Shown: positions 17,092-26,056, numbered from the stretch's first letter. The stretch is 42,220 nt of DNA from Imperialibacter sp965651695 (GCA_965651695.1 CBFGTI010000030.1:1-42220); one strand, 5' to 3'. Notes: generated by a model from the letters alone, not told the origin. Program-made: numbers and translations.

Positions 17092-18381
17092 CTAAAAAGA
17101 ATACCTTAGCCACAGACCCGCCGACCAGATGCCCACGTAATTGCCGGTGTCGAAGATAAATTCCTGCCGAACGTAGTCGAAAGTGCCCGTGAGCTGCCAG
17201 CTGCTGTTGAGTGGGTGCTGGTACATGAGACCAAACCTGCTTGACTTAAGCCGGTAGATTTCCTGTGTGCTCAGGCCGTCGTTCGACAGCAAATTGCGGA
17301 GTTCGGGCGAAAATCCGAAGCCACCGCTGATGCCCAAAAAGTGGTTGGCGTTGCTGAAGTACCTGCGCGCCTGCAATAGTGCGGAGGTGGAAACGCCTGT
17401 GGCGTCGCCGGGTGTAACAAAAATCCTCCCCGAGAGCCAGTAGCTTCCAAAATACTTTCCCACGGTAATAGTATACATCACCACGTCAGCTCCGCTGGAA
17501 TAATAAAGGTATCTCATACCGGCAGACGCCTCGAAAGCATGAGGCAGGTTTGCGTACGCCTCTGCTCCGGCCCGGTGTTCAGGAAAAAGGGAAGACGAAG
17601 AGTAACCGTAATTGATGTAGCCATACAGTTTTTTACCCAGGGTAGGGTAGGCCTCTACTTCGCCCTGCCAGCCGGAACTGCCAAACCTTTGCGATTGATT
17701 GACCCTTGCAAAAAAAGCGCCCGCACCCGTTCTTCTGCCATACTGAAGGCTATATAGTGAAGCATTCCCAAACGCCTCGTCGGTATAAAAGTCCTGGGTG
17801 GTGAGGGCGGTGAGGGTGTTGGATTTTAAGTTCCCTTTGAAATCATTTCTGAGTTGCAGCACCTCGTTGTCGCCGGGGAACCGCTGCAGCAGCCCATCGA
17901 GCACGGTTACAGCATCATCGAACCGCTCCAGTGCTCCCAGGGCCTTCGCTCTTTTAATCAGCAATTCTTTGTTAGTGGCATTTTTTCTCAGCCCCTTTTC
18001 TGCCCATTGCAGGGCGCTGTGGTTGTCTTTGTTCCAGAAGGCAGCGTCGAACATTACCAGAATTGCCTCGGCGTTGTCGGGGTCTTTTTCCAGCAACGGC
18101 TGTACGGTTTCCTCGGCTTTCGCTTTCATTTCGTCCCAGAGGTAGGTGCGTGCCAGAAATATTCTTACGTCGGTGTAGTCGGGTGCTATTTCGAGTGCCT
18201 GCAGCAAGTAGGTGCGGCCTTTTTCTCTATCGCCTGCAAAAGCAGCCTCCCGGCCTTTGGCAAAGAGATCATCGGGGTCGATTGAGACAAGGGAGTCTGC
18301 CGGCTGCCTCGCCTGCGCCATTGGTATCAGCGCAATAAGTATGATAAATCCTGCCGTAACTCGCTTCAAATGCATGGCCAT
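17092..18381 (-). CDS. TPR protein with C-terminal YaiO-type outer-membrane beta-barrel
   Basis: About 429 residues. A signal peptide (HLKRVTAGFIILIALIPMAQA) precedes TPR-like helical repeats in roughly residues 35-190 (LFAKGREAAFAGDREKGRTYL, AILVMFDAAFWNKDNHSAL, LLIKRAKALGALERFDDAV). A YaiO-like barrel of about 230 residues follows, rich in aromatic strands (SLYSLQYGRRTGAGAFFARVNQ, GYINYGYSSSSLFPEHRAG), ending WSAGLWLRYSF with a terminal Phe. The start at 18381 (or 18375) is preferred to an extension to 18447, which would overlap the thioesterase gene and lacks a leader. Barrels of this kind occur in envelope or exopolysaccharide systems; the role here is unknown. It converges on the OsmC-linked gene with a 2-bp gap. 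Confidence 0.8.
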   Translation of the reverse strand: MAMHLKRVTAGFIILIALIPMAQARQPADSLVSIDPDDLFAKGREAAFAGDREKGRTYLLQALEIAPDYTDVRIFLARTYLWDEMKAKAEETVQPLLEKDPDNAEAILVMFDAAFWNKDNHSALQWAEKGLRKNATNKELLIKRAKALGALERFDDAVTVLDGLLQRFPGDNEVLQLRNDFKGNLKSNTLTALTTQDFYTDEAFGNASLYSLQYGRRTGAGAFFARVNQSQRFGSSGWQGEVEAYPTLGKKLYGYINYGYSSSSLFPEHRAGAEAYANLPHAFEASAGMRYLYYSSGADVVMYTITVGKYFGSYWLSGRIFVTPGDATGVSTSALLQARRYFSNANHFLGISGGFGFSPELRNLLSNDGLSTQEIYRLKSSRFGLMYQHPLNSSWQLTGTFDYVRQEFIFDTGNYVGIWSAGLWLRYSF

Positions 18382-18427
18382 TGTGTAAATTATCTGAAAT
18401 GATCCGAATTTAGTTAAAAAATATCGT

Positions 18428-19168
18428 CTAATTTTCCCGCCACACACTCACCGCCCTCGCCACTTCTCTGCCCGTGTGTTTTTCTTTGATTCGGTGAATG
18501 ATCTCCTCCTGGGAAAGCTGCTGAAATTCCGTCACCAATTCGTCATTCAGCCGGCATTCACTTTTAAATTGTATGTCTATAGAATTTAGCTTTTGGTGAA
18601 GAAGGAAATCCTGTGGCAGCGATGAAAGCATCCACTCGAAGTAGTGCACGTTATTCACATGGTTATTCTCGTCGAGATGCTGATAGTACACTCTGAAATC
18701 GGGTCCGGCCGTCGAATCGCCCGGCTCGGGCAGCTTGCCTTCAGGGTGTGGTAAATGGTTATTTTCAATTACGTAGCCACCTTGTGAAATATACGGCGGA
18801 ACGGGCATGAGCCGCCGTTTCCCCAGGTCGATTACCACCCAGGCTGTACAGCCCTCCGCTACCAGTTCATTCTTTTCGTTGCGAAACCGAAAATCCCTGT
18901 AAGTAAAAAACTTATCGACGCCGGATGGCCAGGTTTCTATTTCCACAACTTCACCCCGGAGTAATGGCGCCCACATGGTTAGAATCAGCCGGTGGAGCAT
19001 CCAAGTGTGCCCTTTGGCTTGCAGCGCCGGTATCGATACGCCCAGCACATCGGCATGCTGCCAGGCAGCCTCCTGAAAAAAATTGATAATGGCTGAAGGT
19101 TTAGCCAGGCCGTCCGGCCCGGCTTCAGCAGCTCTTACTTTAAATTTTTCGAAGTAGGGGTTCGTCAT
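18428..19168 (-). CDS. Acyl-ACP thioesterase (hot-dog fold)
   Basis: About 246 residues of a FatA/FatB-like double hot-dog protein. The first domain includes FQEAAWQHADVLGVSIPALQAKGHTWMLHRL; the second carries the signature DENNHVNNVHYFEWML, with the catalytic Asn/His region. Such enzymes release free fatty acids from acyl-ACP and set chain length; bacterial members are soluble. I prefer the ATG at 19168 (MTNPYFEKFKVR) because the extension to 19198 is short and unconserved in appearance. It lies 22 bp after the M20 peptidase gene on the same strand. Confidence 0.88.
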   Translation of the reverse strand: MTNPYFEKFKVRAAEAGPDGLAKPSAIINFFQEAAWQHADVLGVSIPALQAKGHTWMLHRLILTMWAPLLRGEVVEIETWPSGVDKFFTYRDFRFRNEKNELVAEGCTAWVVIDLGKRRLMPVPPYISQGGYVIENNHLPHPEGKLPEPGDSTAGPDFRVYYQHLDENNHVNNVHYFEWMLSSLPQDFLLHQKLNSIDIQFKSECRLNDELVTEFQQLSQEEIIHRIKEKHTGREVARAVSVWREN

Positions 19169-19220
19169 ATTAATTTGCCAAAAAGCTCCCTTTCCCATTT
19201 ACAGAGAGCTTGTAATTGAA

Positions 19221-20741
19221 TCACAACCTCTCCAACAAAATCGACAAATAGGTTTTCACTCCGTCTACATAGTTCCCCAGCCTGATGTTTTCATTTGGGC
19301 TGTGTTGGTTGTTGTCGGGGTTTACAGTGGGTATGGCCACCGCCGGGATGCCTAGTGTGGTTACAAACGGTGAAATAGGAATAGAACCACCGGCGGTCCG
19401 AATCATAACAGGTTCTTTGCCAAACGCCCTTTTCATGCCGCGCACCAGCCATTGCCCCACTTCTGTGTCAAAATCGGTGCGAAAGGCTTTATAACTGATC
19501 TCCGAGTCCCAGGAGATGATCCTGGGGTACTTCATTCGCTCTTCTTCGGTTGGCTCTCTTTTGTCGGTAACGTAAAATCCCTGCTGCTCAATATGATTTC
19601 GGATCAGGTTCAATAGCCGCTCAGGGTCGTTTTCGATCACCAGCCGCACATCGATTTCGGCTACGGCTGTGGGCGGTATAATCGTCCGCACCTCCTTACC
19701 CACCCACCCCGACTCCATTCCCCGAATGTTGATGGACGGGTACTGGATCGACTCCTGGTAATTGCTACCTACTTTATCGATGTCGGCAATGCCGATTTTC
19801 TTTCGGATGTCAGTTTCGTTGTCGGGTACCGCTGCCATGATAGCTTTGGTTTTTTCATCTATTTCAATGCCGTCGTAAAAGCCGGGAATAATAACCCTGC
19901 CATCGTCGTCTTTCATGCTCGCCAGCAGTTTGGAAAGCATGAAAGCCGGGTTGGGGGCGTAGTTGCCGTAGTGTCCGCTATGCTGCGCAACCCTGGGGCC
20001 AAACGCCGTGAGTGTGATGGTAGCAATGCCCCGGGCACCAAATGAAAGTGTGGGCTGATTGGTGATGTGCATGGGACCGTCGAAAATGATAAACATATCG
20101 GCTTTCAAATCGTCCTTGTATTGCGCAACTGCACCCGGAAGCCTGGGTGACCCAAGCTCTTCCTCAAAATCCATTATTACTTTCATGTCGAAGTTTGGCT
20201 CTCGCTTCAGCTCTTTCATGGCGTCGAGTGCCGCCAGGTACATCAATACCGGCCCTTTGGCATCGCTGGTGGAGCGGGCAAAAATACGCCACTCCGGGTC
20301 AAACTCGTTTTGCAGCCTTTCCCGGCTAATCTCCCTAAAGCCACCGTTTCCATCGGGTTCTTTCAGTGTGGGCGTCCACGGACTGGTTTGAAACCATTTG
20401 GAGGAATCGACCGGCTGGCCGTCCAGCTGAAGGTAAATCAGTACGGTTTTAGCAGGTTTTTTGACTTTTCTTTCAGCCAAAAGCAGTGGCACAGTTGCCG
20501 TGGGCAAACGTTTGGTAGTAAAGCCACGATCTGCAAAGGCCTTTTCGCACCATTGGATGTTCGGCTCGAGGTCTGCCGGGTTTTGTGCGTCGTTGGGCAG
20601 ACTCAGCAACTCATAGAAATCGCCGAGGCTTTGTTTGGCGTACTTAAAAGAAATTTCATTCAGTCTTTCAGGTGAAAGTTTTTGTGCTTTCAGTTGAACG
20701 AAAGCGAAGAGGAGAAAAAGAGGTAGGAGACGTGCGATCAT
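19221..20741 (-). CDS. Exported M20-family metallopeptidase-like hydrolase with a substituted metal ligand
   Basis: A 506-residue protein with a signal peptide (MIARLLPLFLLFAFVQLKA). M20 landmarks are visible: SDAKGPV with the bridging Asp (near residue 155), DFEEELGS with the catalytic Glu pair, FDGPM, the dimerisation/catalytic His in VAQHSGHYGN, TAGGSIPISPF, and a C-terminal metal His in NNQHSPNE. The first metal-binding His of the usual H-x-D motif is a Gln here (YLQLDGQPVD). It is probably a dipeptidase-like periplasmic enzyme, with altered metal chemistry possible. The acyl-ACP thioesterase gene lies 52 bp downstream. Confidence 0.85.
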   Translation of the reverse strand: MIARLLPLFLLFAFVQLKAQKLSPERLNEISFKYAKQSLGDFYELLSLPNDAQNPADLEPNIQWCEKAFADRGFTTKRLPTATVPLLLAERKVKKPAKTVLIYLQLDGQPVDSSKWFQTSPWTPTLKEPDGNGGFREISRERLQNEFDPEWRIFARSTSDAKGPVLMYLAALDAMKELKREPNFDMKVIMDFEEELGSPRLPGAVAQYKDDLKADMFIIFDGPMHITNQPTLSFGARGIATITLTAFGPRVAQHSGHYGNYAPNPAFMLSKLLASMKDDDGRVIIPGFYDGIEIDEKTKAIMAAVPDNETDIRKKIGIADIDKVGSNYQESIQYPSINIRGMESGWVGKEVRTIIPPTAVAEIDVRLVIENDPERLLNLIRNHIEQQGFYVTDKREPTEEERMKYPRIISWDSEISYKAFRTDFDTEVGQWLVRGMKRAFGKEPVMIRTAGGSIPISPFVTTLGIPAVAIPTVNPDNNQHSPNENIRLGNYVDGVKTYLSILLERL

Positions 20742-20934
20742 TTTGAGTGGGTTTGTTGAAAAGATGGTTTTCTCTTGTAAAAGTATTAGTATCTGACAGA
20801 TATTTAAGGCAGCAATACTTTTTACCAGCCATGAATATCAGAAGCTATAAACTATAGAATGCGTATCTTTTGATGAAATGGCAATTTCCAGGTTTTCCAG
20901 GTTGTTCGGAAATAAAATAATCAACTGTACATCT

Positions 20935-21102
20935 ATGCTTACTAATTCGAAAAACAACAAAACCAAAGACGAAAAGGTAGGCGATTTTGGCAACGATCCT
21001 TTCTTTGTCGAAAAAGCTAAGAAATCTAAGGAATTTCTCGAAAAACATGGCTTCCCCGAAGAATTGTTGAATTCCCGAAAATCAAGTTTTAAAAAGATTT
21101 AG
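20935..21102 (+). CDS. Small lysine-rich hypothetical protein upstream of a decayed hicA
   Basis: A 55-residue ORF (ATG at 20935; an ATG at 20878 is possible) with a charged, helical middle (DPFFVEKAKKSKEFLEKHGFPEE) that looks like real coding sequence rather than a shadow. I do not recognise it. Its last eight or so codons (KSSFKKI) appear to be the fused 5' remnant of the HicA pseudogene, so the original stop may have been lost. It could be a partner antitoxin or an unrelated short protein. Confidence 0.4.
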   Translation: MLTNSKNNKTKDEKVGDFGNDPFFVEKAKKSKEFLEKHGFPEELLNSRKSSFKKI

Positions 21103-21251
21103 GTCTCTTCGCTCACTGAAAAGTCTGGTTGTGTATTTATCTGGCATGGCGGTAAACATGACTGGTATCAGAACCCGACAACGAAAATCTCGCAACCCCA
21201 AGACACAACGAGATTAATGAATTTCTTGCAAAGCATATTTTAAAATGTTGA
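21079..21251 (+). pseudogene. hicA: Decayed HicA-type toxin (mRNA interferase) gene
   Basis: Conceptual translation gives KSSFKKI, an in-frame TAG at 21100-21102, then SGCVFIWHGGKHDWYQNPTT (from about 21124), which is the core of a HicA double-stranded-RNA-binding-like toxin with its catalytic His in GGKHDWY. After ISQP the frame is broken around 21196-21200. In the next frame the rest of the family signature follows: PRHNEINEFLAKHILK, then TGA at 21249-21251. Intact HicA proteins have QPVPRH at this point, so about 4 nt are missing. No HicB antitoxin gene is visible beside it. Two independent lesions show that it is no longer functional. Confidence 0.8.
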
Positions 21252-21399
21252 GCAACGATCGTAAGTACGTATTCCGGACATGGAATACTTTAGTGGCACC
21301 TCAGGTATCCGTTCCGCCACCGACACTTCAGGATAACACTCTTCCCCCTTTGCTTTATCTTCAAAATAATTTAAGTTCGATATTACTACGAACCCTTTT

Positions 21400-24300
21400 A
21401 TGGATTTGAAACAACATACCTGCCTGCTCCTTTTTCTTGCAGCCTTTTTTTCCTGTAAAGAACAGCCCACTGAAGAAACTTCAAGGGAAAGCCTCATCAA
21501 CGAAGAGCTTTTTAAAGACCACATCCGCACTACCGACTTTCAAACACCCGAAGAGGAACTGAAAGGCTTTCACCTTCCGCCCGGATATGAAATATCACTC
21601 TTTGCTTCGGAGCCGGACATTACCAAACCCATCAACATGGAGTTCGACGACCGGGGACGCCTGTGGGTTACACACTCCATTGAATACCCGATGGAAGCTT
21701 CGCCAGGGTCAGGAAAAGACAAGATCACCATTCTGGAAGATACCAACGGCGATGGCAAGGCTGATAAATTCACCGACTTTGCCAGCGATCTCAACATTCC
21801 TATTGGCATTATGCCTGTGAAAGGCGGCGCTATCGCCTACAGCATCCCCAATGTGTACATGTTTGCCGATACCAACGGTGACGACAAATACGATGAAAAA
21901 AAGGTGCTGCTCGGTCCTTTCGACCATGTGGATACCCACGGCATGATCAACAACTTTATCCGCGGGCTTGACGGCTGGATACACTCATCGCATGGCTTCC
22001 GCAACTCCTCGAAGGTTGCCGGAGCCGATGGCGACTCGATCAGCATGACCTCCGGCAATACCTTCCGCTTCCACATTGACGGCAGCAGGGCAGAACAAAC
22101 AACTTATGGGCGTGTTAATCCATTCGGTTTTGCCTACGACGACCTCGGCTACTTGTATTCGGCCGACTGCCACTCCATGCCTATTTACCAGATCATCGAT
22201 CAGGGCGACTACCCGCATTTCGGCAAAAAGCCATCCGGCATTGGCTTCGGTCCGCAAATGATGGACTACCAGATCGGCTCCACAGCACTTTCGGGGCTGG
22301 TTTATTACAATGGCGAGACTTTTCCTGAGGAATACCGCAACAGCTTTTACTCCGGCGATGTGGTGGCTTGCCGCGTTAGCCGCAATACCCTGAAGTACAA
22401 CGGCTCTTCGCCACAGGCTGTGTTGCAGAAAGATTTCCTCCTAAGTGAGGACCCCTGGTTCCGGCCGGTCGACATCAAAATTGGGCCGGACGGAGCCATG
22501 TATATCGCCGACTTTTACAATCGCATTATTGGCCACTACGAAGTGCCGCTTTCCCATCCGGGCCGTGACCGCACCAGCGGGCGGATCTGGCGGATTACGT
22601 ACAAAGGAGAAACAACAGAGCCAATCGACTGGTCTAAAGCGAGCCTTGATGAGCTCGTTGAAGGTCTTGGCCACCACAGCTTCAACATGCGGATGGCGGC
22701 TTCCAACCGGTTGGTTGATTACAATGCCGATGAAGCGGCAGAACCGCTTAAAGTTGTCCTCGCTGATAATTCCGCTGCACCAAAACAAAAAGTGCATGCG
22801 CTGTGGGCGCTTCACCGGTTGGGAAAACTTACGGAGGATGAGCTCACCCGGGCCGCAAAAAGCGACCGCCAGGAAATACGTGTGCATGCATATCGAACGC
22901 TGGTAGAGTTTAAGCAGTTGAACGATAAACTAAGGTCGCTTGCCATAGCCGGCCTTGCTCACACAGACCCGCATACCCAGCGTGCTGCTGCCGACGTGCT
23001 GGTTCGGCATCACGACACAACTACACTGCCTGCCTTGGCTACCGCAGCCAGCAAAGTTCCGGCGCCCGATACCCATTTGCGCTACACGCTTCTGATAGCC
23101 GCCCGTGACCACCTGAAGGAGCCTGCTATTTTGCAGTACGCCGTTGCACAGGAATGGAGTGAGGCCGAGACCAGGGTTCTGATGGATGCCATGACGGAGG
23201 TACCGTCGTCCACAGCCTCGGTTTTTATATTCGACAACGTAAAGAAGTATGAACACGCTCCCGACCGGCAGTTGGTTTATCTTCAGCATGTAGGACGGTA
23301 TATTCCCGACGAACAGCTGGTGCAGGCAGTTGATTACATCCGCGACAAGTTTAAGCGTGATGCCAGCAGTCAATACAAACTCTATAACACCATCAACGCT
23401 GGCATCGCCCAACGCGGTGGCTCTGCAAACAGCCAACAGATGAAGGAGTGGGCAACCTCGTTTGCGGCAGATTTTCTGAAAAACCTTGAAACGAAGCCTG
23501 AACTGGTAAAAGACGGCCCCTCGGCCCATGCAGATGAAGCCTGGGAGCATTTCAACGAAATATCTCAACAGCAAATATTTGCAGCCAACCTGGCACGGGA
23601 GCAAAAATTGACAGCTTATGAGCCGGGGCTACGGGATTTGCTGAATGCAAAGTGGGCGCAGCACGGGTCGAGAGCCGCCGCGGCCAATGCCTTACTGGCC
23701 ATTGCACCTGAAAAAAATATCAGCTTGATTGAGCAGAAATTGAATGATACAGAGGAAGAGCAGGGTTTTCGCGAAGAGCTTGCCAGGAGTATCGGCGCAT
23801 CCACGTATGCCCCCGCCGTAGATGTACTTGTGAATGCCATTAAAGATGCGCCATCGGGGGTGCAGCTGGCCATCGCATCAGTACTGGTAAACTCGCAAAA
23901 AGGAAGGACACAGCTGCTTGAGGCGGTTAATGCCGAATATGTGCCACCCAGGGTGCTTATAGATAGAAAAATCAGCGAGCAATTGTTGCCAAAGCTCACT
24001 GCTTCCCAAAAGAAGGAGTATGAAAAGCTGACTGCTGACCTGGAATCTGTTCTGGAGGAAAGACAAAAGCTGATCGACGAAAGAGCGACGGGTTTTAATC
24101 CTAAACCAGACGTAGAATTGGGTAAGGCCGTCTTCACTACCCGTTGTGGCATCTGCCATCAGATTGATAACAACGGGGGAGTAATCGGGCCGCAGCTCGA
24201 TGGCATAGGAAACTGGGGAAGGAGAGCCCTGGTAGAAAAGGTGATTGACCCGAACCGCAACATTTCGCAGGCTTTCAGAAACTATCTCATTACGTTGAAT

Positions 24301-24510
24301 GATGGCAAGGTGCTCTCAGGCCTCTACCGGCGCGACGAAGGTGAGGTGGAAGTGTTCGCAAACGCTGCAGGACAGGAATTTACGGTAGCAAAAAAAGACC
24401 TTAAAGAGAAAAAGCCATCGCAGTTTACCCTCATGCCCGACAACTTCGGAGAAACTATCCCTGAAGCAGAATTTGAGGCGTTGTTGGGGTATTTACTGAC
24501 TCAGAAGTAG
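21400..24510 (+). CDS. PVC-type membrane-bound dehydrogenase/HEAT-repeat/cytochrome c lipoprotein
   Basis: A 1036-residue exported lipoprotein (leader ending in AAFFSC). Residues about 50-400 form a six-bladed-propeller, glucose/sorbosone-dehydrogenase-like domain (GFHLPPGYEISLFASEPDITKP, GLDGWIHSSHGFRN, GRVNPFGFAYDDLGYLYSADC, DIKIGPDGAMYIADFYN). Residues about 420-850 are HEAT-like helical repeats. The last 130 residues are a c-type cytochrome with one CGICHQ haem site (near residue 914) and the EKVIDPNRNISQAFRNY segment characteristic of Pirellula/Verrucomicrobium-type haem domains. It probably oxidises a sugar or similar substrate at the outer surface or in the periplasm and passes electrons to haem. 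The following VCBS gene may be co-transcribed. Confidence 0.9.
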   Translation: MDLKQHTCLLLFLAAFFSCKEQPTEETSRESLINEELFKDHIRTTDFQTPEEELKGFHLPPGYEISLFASEPDITKPINMEFDDRGRLWVTHSIEYPMEASPGSGKDKITILEDTNGDGKADKFTDFASDLNIPIGIMPVKGGAIAYSIPNVYMFADTNGDDKYDEKKVLLGPFDHVDTHGMINNFIRGLDGWIHSSHGFRNSSKVAGADGDSISMTSGNTFRFHIDGSRAEQTTYGRVNPFGFAYDDLGYLYSADCHSMPIYQIIDQGDYPHFGKKPSGIGFGPQMMDYQIGSTALSGLVYYNGETFPEEYRNSFYSGDVVACRVSRNTLKYNGSSPQAVLQKDFLLSEDPWFRPVDIKIGPDGAMYIADFYNRIIGHYEVPLSHPGRDRTSGRIWRITYKGETTEPIDWSKASLDELVEGLGHHSFNMRMAASNRLVDYNADEAAEPLKVVLADNSAAPKQKVHALWALHRLGKLTEDELTRAAKSDRQEIRVHAYRTLVEFKQLNDKLRSLAIAGLAHTDPHTQRAAADVLVRHHDTTTLPALATAASKVPAPDTHLRYTLLIAARDHLKEPAILQYAVAQEWSEAETRVLMDAMTEVPSSTASVFIFDNVKKYEHAPDRQLVYLQHVGRYIPDEQLVQAVDYIRDKFKRDASSQYKLYNTINAGIAQRGGSANSQQMKEWATSFAADFLKNLETKPELVKDGPSAHADEAWEHFNEISQQQIFAANLAREQKLTAYEPGLRDLLNAKWAQHGSRAAAANALLAIAPEKNISLIEQKLNDTEEEQGFREELARSIGASTYAPAVDVLVNAIKDAPSGVQLAIASVLVNSQKGRTQLLEAVNAEYVPPRVLIDRKISEQLLPKLTASQKKEYEKLTADLESVLEERQKLIDERATGFNPKPDVELGKAVFTTRCGICHQIDNNGGVIGPQLDGIGNWGRRALVEKVIDPNRNISQAFRNYLITLNDGKVLSGLYRRDEGEVEVFANAAGQEFTVAKKDLKEKKPSQFTLMPDNFGETIPEAEFEALLGYLLTQK

Positions 24511-24521
24511 AAAGAAACCAA

Positions 24522-24609
24522 CCGCTAATATTCGCCAATGAACGCTAATAATCGGAGGGAGAAAAATTTATGCAGCCTTGCATTAGCGTATATTCGAGTT
24601 CATTCGCGG
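24522..24609. repeat. Phased 10-bp repeat arranged as an imperfect inverted repeat
   Basis: The left arm (24522-24549) reads as three 10-bp-spaced units of the form CGCnAATnnn. The right arm (24582-24609) carries the same pattern in the opposite orientation. Aligned as an inverted repeat, the two 28-bp arms agree at 20 positions, with about 32 bp between them. It sits in the gap between the PVC-type dehydrogenase and VCBS genes, just after the first stop codon. It could be a fossil mobile repeat, a protein-binding array on one helix face, or a weak cruciform/transcript hairpin. Confidence 0.6.
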
Positions 24610-24632
24610 TAGAAAGTCAAATTAGAAAAGCC

Positions 24633-25832
24633 ATGAACAATATTTCACCTTCGTCTAAATCCATCTTACCAGCTTTAGGTTTTTTGATGCTTCTGCCATT
24701 AGTGGTTAGCGGCCAGTTGATGAAGAACCGCAATGTGCAAGATGATATTCCCTTCAAAAAGCACATTCTTTCCACAGACTTTGTGTCGGAGGGGGTAGCG
24801 GTTGGCGATGTGAATAAGGATGGATTGATTGACGTAATGGCCGGACCGTGGTGGTTTGAAGCACCCAATTGGAAAAAGCATGAGATATACGAGCCAAAGC
24901 TATATGTAGCCGAAAAGGAGTGGAGTAATTCGATGCTCAACTTCAGCCAGGATGTGAACCACGACGGATGGATTGACTTTATTCGGGTCGATTTTCCCGG
25001 GAAGGCGGTTTACTGGCATGAGAATCCGAAGGGAAAAGACGAACATTGGAAGGTATACATGATCCACAACACGGTGGGGAACGAATCGCCGGGTTTTTAT
25101 GATGTGGATGGCGATGGCAGAAAGGATATATTGTGCGGGGATGTGACTGAAAAGCAAATGATCTGGCTGAAATCGCCGAACAGTAAGGACGATCTGCGCT
25201 GGAAAAAATATACCATAAGCGAAAAGAATACGCCCGGATCCGAGAACTTCTCCCATGGACTGGGCTATGCCGACCTGAACGGCGATGGACGCAAAGACGT
25301 AATTATCCGCCAAGGTTGGTGGGAGGGGCCGGCAGATGTAACTTCTACGTCGTGGACCTGGCATCCGGCCAATCTCGGCGAGCCCTGCTCGCATATGTAT
25401 ACCCACGACTTCACCAGTGATGGCCACCTTGACGTGTTTTCTGCCTCGGCACATGAGCGGGGCATCTGGTGGTATGAGAACGAAGGAGATGGCTCAAACG
25501 AGAAGTTTATCAGGCACTTGGTTACGGACGAAATGTCGGAAACCCATGCGGTAGCGTTCGAGGATGTAAATGGGGATGGTAAAAAAGAGTTCGTCACAGG
25601 CAAGCGCTGGTATGCCCACATGAGGGAGGGAACCGGCGCCCTGGAGCCTGCCTATCTTTACTGGTTCGAATTTGTGGCTGGTACCGAGCCGCAGTGGATT
25701 GCCCACCAAATTGACGACGATTCTGGTGTGGGGCTCAACGTAGTGGCGGAAGACATTACTAACGATGGCCTCGTAGATGTGGTAATCGCCAACAAGAAAG
25801 GGATTTTTGTTTTCCAGCAAATGAAGAAGTAA
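24633..25832 (+). CDS. Exported FG-GAP/VCBS repeat beta-propeller protein
   Basis: A 399-residue exported protein (leader SKSILPALGFLMLLPLVVSG). It has several FG-GAP/VCBS calcium-binding repeats recognisable by D-x-N/D-x-D-G: DVNKDGLIDVM, DVNHDGWIDFI, DVDGDGRKDIL, DLNGDGRKDVI, DFTSDGHLDVF, DVNGDGKKEFV and DITNDGLVDVV. These build a seven-bladed propeller. The start at 24633 is preferred to 24570 because it gives a proper signal peptide. Such proteins often accompany PVC-type cytochromes and exported sugar enzymes; the exact role is unknown. A cluster of short repeats begins 11 bp after its stop. Confidence 0.87.
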   Translation: MNNISPSSKSILPALGFLMLLPLVVSGQLMKNRNVQDDIPFKKHILSTDFVSEGVAVGDVNKDGLIDVMAGPWWFEAPNWKKHEIYEPKLYVAEKEWSNSMLNFSQDVNHDGWIDFIRVDFPGKAVYWHENPKGKDEHWKVYMIHNTVGNESPGFYDVDGDGRKDILCGDVTEKQMIWLKSPNSKDDLRWKKYTISEKNTPGSENFSHGLGYADLNGDGRKDVIIRQGWWEGPADVTSTSWTWHPANLGEPCSHMYTHDFTSDGHLDVFSASAHERGIWWYENEGDGSNEKFIRHLVTDEMSETHAVAFEDVNGDGKKEFVTGKRWYAHMREGTGALEPAYLYWFEFVAGTEPQWIAHQIDDDSGVGLNVVAEDITNDGLVDVVIANKKGIFVFQQMKK

Positions 25833-25843
25833 AAAGTTCATGG

Positions 25844-25990
25844 TTTAAGCGTCTCGCTCTACTGGTTCAAGCGTCCCGCCCGGATGGAATCCTTCCATAG
25901 TTCAAGCGTCTCGCCCGGATGGAATCTTGGACTCACCAATATTCAAGCGTCTCGCTTACAATCGCATTCTCCATGGTTCAAGCGTCTCGC
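25844..25990. repeat. Cluster of five TTCAAGCGTCTCGC repeats
   Basis: Five copies of a 14-bp element (consensus TTCAAGCGTCTCGC) begin at 25844, 25866, 25901, 25942 and 25977. Copy 1 has TTT for TTC; copy 2 has CCC for TCT within the core. Copies 2 and 3 share a longer 3' extension (CCGGATGGAAT), and three copies are preceded by a form of ATGGTT. The core AAGCG-TCT-CGCTT is a small perfect hairpin in copy 4. Spacing of 22-41 bp and the lack of unique spacers argue against CRISPR; REP-like intergenic elements are the best description. Confidence 0.8.
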
Positions 25991-26056
25991 ACCTATCCCT
26001 TACAGATTTGCATCTCCCCGACGCATTTTCCATCTTCGTTCGTCAAAGAAATTCCT

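Noticed and set aside
21240..21530. 96-codon minus-strand frame ending in the gap before the PVC-type cytochrome gene
   Set aside because: Its 5' part is antisense to the lipoprotein leader of a real gene and no family is recognisable, though its last 45 residues look oddly protein-like; too weak to call.
25844..25990. Possible CRISPR array
   Set aside because: Repeats are only 14 bp, spacing varies from 22 to 41 bp, two intervals share sequence rather than carrying unique spacers, and no cas gene is nearby.
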